A stretch of DNA of 64,000 nt from Collimonas arenae. Its GTDB lineage: Bacteria; Pseudomonadota; Gammaproteobacteria; Burkholderiales; Burkholderiaceae_D. Each line of letters begins with the position of its first letter. Position 1 is the first letter of the stretch. Position numbers and translations under genes: made by a program. The stretch lies in assembly GCF_001584165.1 (NCBI RefSeq), contig NZ_CP013233.1, positions 2,674,620-2,738,619 on the forward strand, given 5' to 3'. Shown here piece by piece: positions 56,035 to 64,000 of the stretch. The notes under the pieces are model-generated. The model had not been told where the DNA came from. It saw only the letters and a list, made by a program, of their open reading frames with translations, and did not search any database.

Positions 56035-58686
56035 TTAATGCCACAACCAGCTGATCAGGCCGAGATGACGGTTAATCGTAACGGGATCGTTTTGCGGATT
56101 CTTTAGAGTTAGGACGCCACCTGACGCGGTGACGCCGCCGGCGCCGTTAAACGAACCGCCATCGATGATTTCCTGGCCGTTGATGACGATCTTGCCGACA
56201 TTGGCCATCCAGCTGCCGCCGACATCCATTGCATAAAGTTGCGCCCAGGTGTCGCCGAACCACGACTTAAATCCCTTTCCCTGTTCATAGGCTCGGTAAC
56301 CGAGTACACCTTGCGCCAACACCGTCGGTGCAGTAACGGTCAGGTTGCCGCCTGCCGCAGTGACGGTGCCGCCAATATTGCTGGCCGTAGTTCCGGCAGT
56401 AATCTGGATATTATTGCCAGCACTGATGTTGCCGCCAACGCTTTGCACCGTGCTTGATGCACTGCTGTGGCAAATGATCAGGCAACTGCGCTGAAACTGC
56501 GCATGCCCGGAAAACAGGGCGGCATTCTGGAAAGACTGGGTTGCATTGATAGTGATATTGCCGGCGTCATTGGCAAGAATCACACCGCCGAGATTGAGCA
56601 CATTGCGGCCGCTCATGGTGGTTCCCGCATAGGAAACCAGATAGGACAATTGATCAGGTCTATCCAGTTGACCGTAGTCGACAGAAAAATTATTCGTGCT
56701 CTTGGTCAGGAAGAGCCAGCGTGTACCCTGACTCTGGCTGCTCTGCGGCTGTTCGTTATTGCTGCCGGCTTGCTTGTCGACGATATTGCTGACGTCGCCC
56801 AATGCGCTGATGTACAAAGCGTTGTTGGTCAGGATACGACCATAGTGATTGACGATATTGCCGTTAGCTTTCAAGTTCACATCGTCGCTCACGCCAAATA
56901 TCGCAGCCAATGTGTTCGCGTCCGGCGACTGATTGAGAATATTGCCGCTCGCTGTCAGCGTCACAGCTCCTAACGAAGCAGCATTGGCACCGTTGCGCAT
57001 TTTTCCCTGAATCAGGCTTCCGCTGTTCAGAACATCGGCACTGCTATTGATGACCACACCGCCGTTGGTAGCAACGGCGGTAGAACCGGATGCGCCATCA
57101 CTTTGCAAGACGAAACCGGCGCTATTGGTCACGAGGTCGGTCGCCGCCAGCAGATCGGAACCGGTGACGCTGATCGCTCCAGTTGCCGTCACCGTCACCA
57201 CGCCGCCGGCCGATTGCAGCCCGGCCCTTTGCACACTGCTGCCATCCGGGCTATGCAACGCCGCCAGCGTCAGGCTAGAGACATCAACGAGGCTGCCCGC
57301 CGTGCCATTCACCTGGGCACCGGACATTTGCAATGCCCCAGGCGAAGTAATGGCAACCGTGCCACTGTGTGAGTTGACTTGTGTCGGTGCTGCCGCCTGA
57401 CCATTCCACCCCGATACCAGATTGACACTATCGGCGTTGAGCAATACGTTCTGCGCCGCATTCAAGGTACTGGCGCCAACTTGCAGAGCGTGCCCATGAT
57501 TGAACACACCGATACCGCCGGTTGCAGTCAAATTGCTGTTGGCTATGGTTGTATCGGTAGTGGTTGCAGCGCCTTGGATACCGAGCAGAATATTGCCGCC
57601 TTGCGTGATTTTCGGACTGCCCGCGGTGATAATGGCATTCGACAATTGCACCGAGCTGGACCGAATGTCGACGTTACCATTGGCGCTCAATGACGGATTG
57701 CCATTCACGCCGCTTGCGGCATTCAACCCCGGCGTCGCCACGATCAGGTTGCCTGCAGCCACAATACTGCCGCCAGCGAACTGAATATCGCCACTGGCAG
57801 AAACTGAAAAATCGCCGACATTGGCATACATCGCGCCGGCATGATGCACCCCCGCTCCTTGATCGGTGACGATCAATTCAATGCGCCCAGCGGTCAAACT
57901 ACCCAATGGCGTGATGTCTATCGCCGTAACGGCATTCTTGGTGTTCGGCGAGGAGTACTTGATCCACGGCGTCAGATTGTCAGTTGGGGAAACACTGCTG
58001 TCGATCTCTGCATGGCTATCGCCAGCAACAGCGCGGATTCCGGCGGAACTGCCGCTGAAAGAGTTGACCACAGGCCCATTCACCACCAGGCTCTTGGCAA
58101 TCAATTCCAGATTCAGCATCGCGCCGCTCAACCCCTCTGGACCGATGACGATCTGGCCTTGGTTCGTATTCAACACAATATTGCGTTGGGTCAGGCCAGG
58201 CGCCGGAATAAAGTCGTTGAACGATACTTGTCCCGTGGTCAAGGCGACATTGCCGGTATTGACGAACGATCCGCCATTCACTGTTATCCCGTTGGGATTA
58301 GCTAGAATCACGTTGGCACGTGGTCCCAGAACCGTGATATCACCCTGAATCAGACTGGGATTGGTGCTGGTCACCTGATTGACGATGTTCCGGGCATTGA
58401 CGCCGATGTTGTTGAGGCTGGCACCTGCCTGACCGACATTGAACTGACTGTAGGTGTTATGGGAAACGCCCGACACCGCCGGGGCGATATTGACTGTTTG
58501 CCTGCCATTGCTCGCTGTGCTGACGCTTGTTGCCGTGCCACCGTCGCCGACGATACCGGCAGCCCATCCCTGACCTGATGTTCCCAACCACAAACCGATC
58601 AATAGAGCGATTGGCTTGTGGTGTGTACACATGTGTTTTTGTAGTGCCGACGGATGGCCATTTGCAGATTCCGTGTACTTCCCCAT
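56035..58686 (-). CDS. Short TpsA exoprotein (filamentous haemagglutinin N-terminal domain)
   Basis: 883 residues. Start ATG 58686 is supported by AAGAAGG upstream and gives a long signal peptide (LLIGLWLGTSGQGWAA, cut near residue 43). The TPS domain follows: VSHNTYSQFNVGQAGASLNN, GARNIVNQVT-like strand, NPNGITVNGGSFVNTGN. The rest is beta-helix repeats (NGNVDIRSSSVQLSNAI, GNITINATQSF, GNISAGNNIQITAG). The C-terminus is short (NRHLGLISWLWH), without DUF637, pretoxin or toxin modules. It resembles HMW/adhesin-type TpsA or an inactive companion of the large effector. First gene of the locus, with the promoter presumably in 58687-58760. Confidence 0.88.
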   Translation of the reverse strand: MGKYTESANGHPSALQKHMCTHHKPIALLIGLWLGTSGQGWAAGIVGDGGTATSVSTASNGRQTVNIAPAVSGVSHNTYSQFNVGQAGASLNNIGVNARNIVNQVTSTNPSLIQGDITVLGPRANVILANPNGITVNGGSFVNTGNVALTTGQVSFNDFIPAPGLTQRNIVLNTNQGQIVIGPEGLSGAMLNLELIAKSLVVNGPVVNSFSGSSAGIRAVAGDSHAEIDSSVSPTDNLTPWIKYSSPNTKNAVTAIDITPLGSLTAGRIELIVTDQGAGVHHAGAMYANVGDFSVSASGDIQFAGGSIVAAGNLIVATPGLNAASGVNGNPSLSANGNVDIRSSSVQLSNAIITAGSPKITQGGNILLGIQGAATTTDTTIANSNLTATGGIGVFNHGHALQVGASTLNAAQNVLLNADSVNLVSGWNGQAAAPTQVNSHSGTVAITSPGALQMSGAQVNGTAGSLVDVSSLTLAALHSPDGSSVQRAGLQSAGGVVTVTATGAISVTGSDLLAATDLVTNSAGFVLQSDGASGSTAVATNGGVVINSSADVLNSGSLIQGKMRNGANAASLGAVTLTASGNILNQSPDANTLAAIFGVSDDVNLKANGNIVNHYGRILTNNALYISALGDVSNIVDKQAGSNNEQPQSSQSQGTRWLFLTKSTNNFSVDYGQLDRPDQLSYLVSYAGTTMSGRNVLNLGGVILANDAGNITINATQSFQNAALFSGHAQFQRSCLIICHSSASSTVQSVGGNISAGNNIQITAGTTASNIGGTVTAAGGNLTVTAPTVLAQGVLGYRAYEQGKGFKSWFGDTWAQLYAMDVGGSWMANVGKIVINGQEIIDGGSFNGAGGVTASGGVLTLKNPQNDPVTINRHLGLISWLWH

Positions 58687-59007
58687 TTGTTGCCTTCTTT
58701 ATTATTTCCCCGAGGCAGGATTTTACAAAATGGCATCATGTTTTCATAAAGAAATCTTTAGAAAAGAGAAAGATTTTTCAATCTCTGACAAATTGTTGCT
58801 TATCAACATCATTAAATTTCTGCAAGGCAATGAACTCTCCTGTAAATATCGATTGCAGCAAATTATTTCCGTGGCCATGCGATTTGCTTTGATGCACTGC
58901 CGTCGATGACCGAGTCCGCTGTTGGCGACAGACGATCCCTGCGCAATCGGCAACCGTCTTTTCCCCGAATCGGCGTAAAATCCGTATAGACATTTTTCCC
59001 ACCGAAT
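58687..59007. other. AT-rich divergent promoter region
   Basis: 321 bp between the short TpsA gene and DUF2946. It contains the TpsA ribosome site and an AT-rich block at 58730-58870. An open frame on the minus strand across this region has no coding character. I see no tRNA or strong hairpin. Confidence 0.5.
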
Positions 59008-59373
59008 ATGAAGCTCCGAATTCACAAACACGCAGTCGCATGGCTTGGCCTGGTTGCCATGCTGCTTGTCGTCTTTGCGCCACTGACATGTCAGCTGATT
59101 GCCTCGGCGCGCGCCAAGGAACCGGTTGAGATCGTTTGCTCTTCTGTCGTCCATGAACATTCCGCCGGCAGCCATTCCGGGTCGCATGACCAGATGGATG
59201 CCTGCGGTTATTGCAGTTTCTTTTCGCACCATGTCGCCGCCACCATCTTTGCGCCGCCGCAGGCTTTGGCGAATGCGACCTTCGTTGCTCCCCATGTCTC
59301 GGAGCCGATTGCATTTATTCCGATCGCCATCTTCCCCTCCGGGCGCCCGCGCGACCCTCCTGCTGTTTCCTGA
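59008..59373 (+). CDS. DUF2946 family small membrane protein
   Basis: The 121-residue product has one N-terminal hydrophobic segment (AWLGLVAMLLVVFAPLTCQL). A His-rich stretch follows (VVHEHSAGSHSGSHDQ) with the DUF2946 motif MDACGYCSFFSHH. The Cys-x-x-Cys plus His cluster suggests metal binding. DUF2946 genes often neighbour copper or cobalamin-type transport genes, which fits the next two genes only loosely. Start ATG 59008 lacks an obvious strong ribosome site. Confidence 0.75.
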   Translation: MKLRIHKHAVAWLGLVAMLLVVFAPLTCQLIASARAKEPVEIVCSSVVHEHSAGSHSGSHDQMDACGYCSFFSHHVAATIFAPPQALANATFVAPHVSEPIAFIPIAIFPSGRPRDPPAVS

Positions 59374-59522
59374 TTCTTCTGTTTCTGTCCGCCTTTTTGA
59401 TTCGCAGTGTTGATCGCGATACGGCAAGGGGCGGCTTCTTGCCTCGGCAACATTGGCAGAAAACCAATGCGCATCGACGTCCAAGATGGACGCATGCGCG
59501 CATTTTTGTATGAATCGGAGAA

Positions 59523-60584
59523 ATGATGTTGATGAAAAAAGGCGCAATGCTGCGCTATGCGCTGCCTTTGGCGGCGAGCGTGTTCTTGCCCGGCGCTGCC
59601 TACGCATGCGCCACCTGCGGCTGCTCATTGAGCACCGATGCGGCGACCGGTTACTCGGCCGAACCAGGCTGGAGCATCAGTTTGGGATACAACTTTATCA
59701 ACCAGAATCAACTGCGCTATGGTTCCAGCGCAGTACCGAATACGCGGCCAGCCAGCATCAACGATGCCGGCGGTGCACAGGAAGTAGAAAAACAGACGAT
59801 CAATCGTTATATCAATCTGGGTATCAACTACGCGCCGAACGCCAGTTGGAATTTCGGCGCGATCATCCCTTACGTCGACCGTAGCCACACCACTTATGGC
59901 AACGCCACCAGCGACCAGCTCAACTCGTCCAATATCAGTGGCGTCAACAGTAGCGGCTTGGGTGACATCAAACTGCTGGCCAGTTATCAGGGATTTTTGC
60001 CGACGCATAATCTGGGCGTGCAGTTCGGCATTAAATTGCCGACCGGGAATTACGGCGGCCAGAATGTCCTCACCGGCGCAACCGTCGGGCGTAATCCGGT
60101 GTTCTTTTCGAGCGGCCCCAACGCCGGCGCGGGCCAGGCGCTCGACACCAGCCTGCAGCCAGGCACCGGCAGCACTGACCTGATTCTTGGCGCTTATTAT
60201 TTCCAGCCGGTCAGCCAGGATTTCGATGCGTTCATCAACGGCCAGTTCCAGGCGGCGGTCATGACGAAACTCGACCAGGTTGGCGGCGACTATCGTCCCG
60301 GCAATACCAGCACCGTGAGTTTTGGCTTGCGCTATGAAGCCAATCCAGACGTGGTGCCGCAACTGCAAGTCAACATTTCCCGCAAGAGCGCCGACCAGGG
60401 CGCCCTGGCCGACACTACCGATACTGCCGGCACCGTCGCCTATCTCAGTCCCGGCGTTACTTTCAGTGTGTTGAAAAACACGCATGTGTATGCCTTCGTG
60501 CAGCGCGCCATTTATAGTCGGCTCGATGGTTACCAAGTATTTCCGCGCTGGACCGGCAACGTAGGTGTCAGCTATGCGTTCTGA
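59523..60584 (+). CDS. Outer-membrane beta-barrel-like protein with CATCGCS motif, unknown function
   Basis: The 353-residue product follows GGAGAA; ATGs at 59523, 59526 and 59532 are all possible. The signal peptide is LPLAASVFLPGAAYA and the mature N-terminus begins CATCGCSLSTDAATGY, with three closely spaced Cys. The remainder alternates like beta-strands (WSISLGYNFINQNQLRYG, YINLGINYAPNASWNFGAII, VSFGLRYEANPDVVPQLQVN) and ends in a Phe (GNVGVSYAF), typical of outer-membrane barrels. It overlaps the TlpA gene by 11 bp. I do not recognise a named family; the Cys motif suggests a redox or metal role. Confidence 0.72.
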   Translation: MMLMKKGAMLRYALPLAASVFLPGAAYACATCGCSLSTDAATGYSAEPGWSISLGYNFINQNQLRYGSSAVPNTRPASINDAGGAQEVEKQTINRYINLGINYAPNASWNFGAIIPYVDRSHTTYGNATSDQLNSSNISGVNSSGLGDIKLLASYQGFLPTHNLGVQFGIKLPTGNYGGQNVLTGATVGRNPVFFSSGPNAGAGQALDTSLQPGTGSTDLILGAYYFQPVSQDFDAFINGQFQAAVMTKLDQVGGDYRPGNTSTVSFGLRYEANPDVVPQLQVNISRKSADQGALADTTDTAGTVAYLSPGVTFSVLKNTHVYAFVQRAIYSRLDGYQVFPRWTGNVGVSYAF

Positions 60585-61143
60585 TGCCAAAAACATGCTG
60601 CTCGCCCCAGTTGCGACTTTCGCGGCACGTCGTCACTGGCTGCGTGCCGCCCTGGCCTGCTGGCTTGGGCTAAGCATTTTCGGCTGGTTGCCGATGGCCA
60701 GCGCGAATAACCTGGAAGTCGGCAAACCGGCGCCGCAGCTGGTCCTCCACACCTTGGACGGACGCAGTATCGACAGCCGCGACCTCAAGGGCAAAGTGGT
60801 GATCCTGACTTTCTGGGCAACCTGGTGCGGACCATGCCGCGAAGAGCTGCCTCTGCTCTCGGCCTATGCTGCGCGCCACGCCAAGCAAGGCCTCGAAGTA
60901 TTGGGGTTCAGCCTGGACAGTCCCGACGATTTGGCGGAAGTGAAAAAAGTCGCCGCAAGCTTGAGTTTCCCGGTTGGCTTACTGGGTAATCCTTGGGCGG
61001 GCGACTATGGGCGCATCTGGCACATCCCGGTCAACTTCACCATCGACCGTGACGGCGTGCTGGTCGACAATGGCTGGAAAGACAAGGAGCCGGTCTGGAC
61101 CGCTGAACGGCTGGAGCGAATCGTCACGCCGCTGCTGCGCTAG
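60574..61143 (+). CDS. TlpA-like thioredoxin-fold oxidoreductase
   Basis: About 189 residues from ATG 60574 (a GTG at 60565 is an alternative). N-terminal signal or anchor segment RAALACWLGLSIFGWLPMAS, then the thioredoxin domain NLEVGKPAPQLVLHTLDGRS, VVILTFWATWCGPCREELPL (active-site CGPC), LGFSLDSPDDLAEVKKVAAS and the cis-Pro region IWHIPVNFTIDRDG. Predicted to act in the periplasm as a thiol reductant. Overlap with the preceding gene suggests it maintains the CATCGCS cysteines or their metal site; this is inference. Confidence 0.87.
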   Translation: MRSDAKNMLLAPVATFAARRHWLRAALACWLGLSIFGWLPMASANNLEVGKPAPQLVLHTLDGRSIDSRDLKGKVVILTFWATWCGPCREELPLLSAYAARHAKQGLEVLGFSLDSPDDLAEVKKVAASLSFPVGLLGNPWAGDYGRIWHIPVNFTIDRDGVLVDNGWKDKEPVWTAERLERIVTPLLR

Positions 61144-61149
61144 TGCATC

Positions 61150-61545
61150 TTACTTTGCAACCTGCATGACATCCCCCTGCCAACCGCAGCCCAGCGCCTT
61201 GACCAGGTAGACCGCGGTCAGCATCTGCTGACCGTTGATCTGCACGGCCTGGCGCTGTTCAGCACCGGGATGTTGTTCAAGCCGGCAATCGTATCCGGCG
61301 AGCCGTTCATGCTGACGTTGAACTCCGTGACGCCGATCTTGGCCGTGCCTGAAGGCAGGATCAGGTTTTGCGCGTTGACGGCATTCACCACATCGGTCGG
61401 CGTCAGGCCTTTCGATAGCATGGCCTTGGTATCGAGGTCCACGGAAATCACGCGCGACTTGCCGCCATAGGGATAGGGAATGGCAGCGCCCGGTATGGTG
61501 ATCAATTGTGGTCGCAGGAAATTGAGAGCGGTATCGCGTTTCTTT
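61150..61545 (-). pseudogene. Deletion scar: RND efflux pump fragment fused to the end of a NodT-type outer-membrane factor
   Basis: From about 61540 the minus strand reads DTALNFLRPQLITIPGAAIP, YPYGGKSRVISVDLDTK, GLTPTDVVNAVNAQNLILPS and NVSMNGSPDTIAGLNNIPVL, the porter domain of an AcrB/MdtB-type pump (about residues 150-240). Near 61258 the homology jumps, in a different frame, to QAVQINGQQMLTAVYLVKAL and GCGWQGDVMQVAK-stop (61150), the C-terminus of a NodT/OprM-type channel, whose usual ending is ALGGGW. The rest of the pump and most of the channel are missing. This is a non-functional remnant of an efflux operon. Confidence 0.8.
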
Positions 61546-61935
61546 AAGACACTTTGCAGCGCGAAAGAGCAGGATTTGCTGACTCTACACGTTGGCCATG
61601 CGTAGCTAGCAGTGCTCCCCACATGGCAGATCATTATCTTTTATACACAACTATCACTATTGCCAGGTGAGAATATTTCCTGATTGGCTTAATCTGCAAA
61701 AGAGTCAAATTAGACCGTTCAATCGCCCCTCCCTCAGCAAAGCGTCTCCAGGCAAATAAGCTTGCTATGCCCCGCAAGATTAACGCGGCGCCTTTCTTAA
61801 TGTGCCTGATAGAACGAGAAGCATTAATAGCGACATACCTGATCGGCAAAATTGCACTGATCTCCGGTGGAAGCCTCAGTAGCAAGCTTCAATCTCAAAT
61901 ATTTCGCACCGCAGCCAAAACGAAAGGAACTGCAA
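61546..61935. other. Unassigned stretch, probably degraded DNA
   Basis: 390 bp between the pump remnant and the oxoamine synthase gene. Minus-strand frames give short stretches (WRRFAEGGAIERSN) that I cannot place in a family. AAAGGA at 61923 is the ribosome site of the next gene. Confidence 0.4.
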
Positions 61936-63347
61936 ATGGAACAGGAATTGACATTGAGTACCGACACTGCGGATGCCGCCGCCAACGAAGTCGTCTCTGC
62001 CCCAGCAGATAATTTTTTTGCGCGCAGCGCCCGCGGCATGGCAGACAGTTATGGCAAAGCGGCCGAAGTCGGAGCTGATTTGTCGCGCTTGCGCGTGAGC
62101 TCGGTGGGCCCTAAGGGTGCCTGGGTCAGGCACTTGCCGTCGCCAGGTTTTTCCGAGACAACTACGTCGGTAAGAAATACAGGCACCGAAGCCTCGCATG
62201 TTGATGGCGTATTCGTACTCTGCGGCTGCGCATACCTGAGTGCTTCCTTCTGGCCTGAGACAATCGCCGCTGCACACCGCGCCATCGATGCGCATGGCGT
62301 CGGCTCATACGACTCGGCCCCTTGTCGGGCGAAACCCTGCATCATGAGCACGTCAAGGAAGAATTACTCAAGCTGTATCGCCCGGCCGGCGGCGGAGCCG
62401 CGTTCCTGACCATTAGCGCCAGCATGGCCAATATCACCGCGGTGCCGATGCTGGTCGGCCGTGGCGACACCATCTTTGCCGATGCCGAAAGCCACATGAC
62501 GCTGATGCAGGGCTTCACCGCTTCGCAAGCGCGCGTGCTGCGCTTCAAACACGGTGACATGCAGGAACTGGAACGAAAGCTCATCGAATTCGATCGCACT
62601 GATCCGGAAAGGCTACGCCGCAGGTTGCTAGTCAGCGACGGCATCTTCAGCATGAGCGGCCATGTCTGCAACCTGCCGAAGCTGGTGGAGCTGGCACGCC
62701 GCTACCAATGCCGCCTGCTGATCGACGAAGCGCACGCGCTTGGTGCACTCGGCCCGTCCGGCCGCGGAACTGCGGATCACTGGAATATGGATCCAACCTG
62801 CATCGACGTCATCACCGGTACGCTGGCGAAAGCGGTCGGCGCGCAAGGTGGTTATATCATCTGCAACGCGTCGCTAGCCGAAGAGGCAAGCTATGAATAT
62901 ACGACCAATCGCGTGTTTTCGTCCGGCGTGCCGCCATCGATCGCTGCCGCCGCATCCGAAGTACTGCGGCAAATGAATGCCGCAACTCCCGCAACCATAG
63001 CAAGCTCTGCAAGCAACACCTTTAGCAGCATGTATCACAAGCAACGGCGCAACATCGGGATACTGCGCGACTACTTACACCAGCTTCAAGAAATGGGAAT
63101 CGACACCGATCCCAACTGTGCCCCCGGTGCGGTGCAGCGCATCATCGTCGGCAACGAACGGGCACTGTTCGAGATACAAAAGCGACTTTACCAACGCGGT
63201 GTCTATGTACTTGGGATAGTCTATCCAGCCGTATCGCAAGGACAGGACCAGATACGGCTGACCGTGATGCCGGTGATCTCGGAAGTAGAAATGCACCAGT
63301 GTGGAAAAGCGATCGTCGATGTGTGCCGATCGGTGCTGAACGGTTGA
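61936..63347 (+). CDS. PLP-dependent alpha-oxoamine synthase family enzyme (AONS/KBL/SPT/CqsA-like; one frameshift)
   Basis: Starts MEQELTLSTDTADAAANEVV after AAAGGA, with an acidic and alanine-rich leader. The N-terminal catalytic part (WPETIAAAHRAIDAHGVGSY) is in one frame. At the CCCC run 62318-62321 one base is missing, and the second frame continues SGETLHHEHVKEELLKLY to the stop at 63347. PLP features: AAFLTISASMANITAVPMLV, LVSDGIFSMSGHVCNLPKLV, LLIDEAHALGALGPSGRGTA and the Schiff-base lysine in VITGTLAKAVGAQGGYI. The joined protein of about 470 residues condenses an amino acid with an acyl thioester. The stretch before WPETI is poorly conserved, so further damage is possible. Substrate unknown. 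Confidence 0.78.
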
Positions 63348-63393
63348 TACCTGCTTGCCAGGAGAAAACCTTGCCAGTGTACCTATCGTAGTT

Positions 63394-63839
63394 TCAGGGA
63401 ATTCTGTCGAGCAGCCCGGCGGCGCGCTGCATCAAGTCATCCCTGGCCTTACGGTTGGCTTCGATGGCTTGGCGCTTGTCCCCGGGATTATCGAAATCGT
63501 GTGTGGCCCCATCGTACCAACTCACATCCAGCATGCCTGGGGCGGCATTCGCCTTGTTCAGAACGCTGCGGCAGATCGTTGGCGAAACCTCTTCATCCGC
63601 AGAGCCGAGAAACACCCACATCTTGCGATCAACCGGGTAGTTCTGCGACAACAACGAACGTGGACCGCAGCCTGAGTAGAACGCTAACGCAGCGCTAAAG
63701 GATAGCCAACCAATTCGGTCTTACCGTCTCACGCCGGCAAGTAGACCGTTTGCGGGGTTTCGGCTCGTACCGTCAATGGCAGACAGATTGCAACCAGCCA
63801 CAGCAAGCCGATACCGGTACGTCTAGCCGAAGTCGTCAT
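63394..63839 (-). pseudogene. Dienelactone hydrolase family gene with large internal deletion
   Basis: The ATG at 63839 opens a signal peptide (GIGLLWLVAICLPLTVRAE) and the family start ETPQTVYLPA, an in-frame TGA, then DGKTELVGYPL. The sequence then jumps to LAFYSGCGPRSLLSQNYPVD and the C-terminal part VFLGSADEEVSPTICRSVLN, DVSWYDGATHDFDNPG, ending at 63394. The middle of the alpha/beta-hydrolase, including the nucleophile region, is missing. It starts 15 bp after the sugar dehydrogenase gene, so an operon decayed here. Confidence 0.78.
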
Positions 63840-63854
63840 CCGTCAGAGTGCTCG

Positions 63855-64000
63855 TCAATTGGGGGCCAAGCGCAGTAAAGTGCCATTGCGGTCTTCGGTA
63901 ATGACAATGCTGCCGTCATCTAGTGTCGCCAGCGCCACCGGCGCGCCCATCGGATGCCCGCCCGCGCGATAATGCCAACCCGATATGATTTCCTGTGGTT
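63855..64000 (-). CDS. PQQ-dependent sugar (sorbosone-type) dehydrogenase, C-terminal end only
   Basis: The last 47 codons before TGA at 63855-63857 read ISGWHYRAGGHPMGAPVALA then LDDGSIVITEDRNGTLLRL, ending APN. This matches the final beta-propeller blade of sorbosone/glucose dehydrogenase-like proteins. The 5' part lies beyond the window, so integrity is unknown. Confidence 0.7.
   Translation of the reverse strand, partial: PQEIISGWHYRAGGHPMGAPVALATLDDGSIVITEDRNGTLLRLAPN

Noticed and set aside
58744..59628. 294-codon minus-strand frame covering the DUF2946 gene
   Set aside because: Composition (Arg-rich, no motifs) is that of a shadow; the plus-strand DUF2946 protein has signal and family motif.

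Overview
The window comes from a betaproteobacterium of the Burkholderiales, most likely an Oxalobacteraceae member such as Collimonas, Herbaspirillum or Janthinobacterium. This is inferred from gene order (rimO-phaR-phaB-phaC; gntR-sdhCDAB-sdhE-gltA; sucA-sucB-lpdA; mdh-citE-like-acnA) and from Burkholderiales-type proteins such as a DUF2863-like protein. No rRNA is present, so the genus is not proven.

Positions 1-41.9 kb are ordinary core chromosome. 1-7.9 kb carries rimO (truncated by the window edge), a polyhydroxyalkanoate block (phaR, phaB, phaC), pgeF, rluD and bamD. 7.9-10.6 kb is a tight three-gene operon (OlsB-like acyltransferase, PlcP-like metallophosphoesterase, Agt-like glycosyltransferase) that looks like a membrane-lipid remodelling module, with PhoB-like half-sites upstream. 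10.8-20.4 kb holds a histone-like protein, a periplasmic binding protein, ppx, a DinG-type helicase, a DUF465 protein, a PP2C phosphatase, zapE and lipoproteins. 20.4-38.6 kb is a TCA-cycle supercluster: sucA-sucB-lpdA, gltA, sdhE, sdhBADC and a GntR/HutC regulator on the minus strand, and mdh, a CitE-like lyase, a MliC-like protein and acnA on the plus strand. The regulator has a perfect 20-bp palindrome just upstream.

A tRNA-Pro(GGG) at 41.75 kb marks the passage into accessory DNA. 41.9-43.7 kb has two orphan lipoproteins and a repeat-rich gap. 43.7-58.7 kb is a five-gene minus-strand two-partner secretion / contact-dependent inhibition locus: a short TpsA exoprotein, a TpsB transporter, a periplasmic parvulin-type PPIase, a 3046-residue CdiA-like protein ending in a deaminase-fold toxin, and a small overlapping candidate immunity gene. 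59-61.1 kb holds DUF2946, an outer-membrane protein with a CATCGCS motif and a TlpA-like thioredoxin. 61.1-63.9 kb is decayed: a deletion scar fusing an RND pump to an outer-membrane factor, an alpha-oxoamine synthase gene with a frameshift, a gutted dienelactone hydrolase, and the end of a sugar dehydrogenase.

Eight genes, including mdh, phaC and phaB, are interrupted by single-base deletions, nearly all in short homopolymer runs. Because this includes central metabolic genes with otherwise well-preserved sequence, I read most of these as consensus errors rather than true pseudogenes; the joined proteins are annotated.
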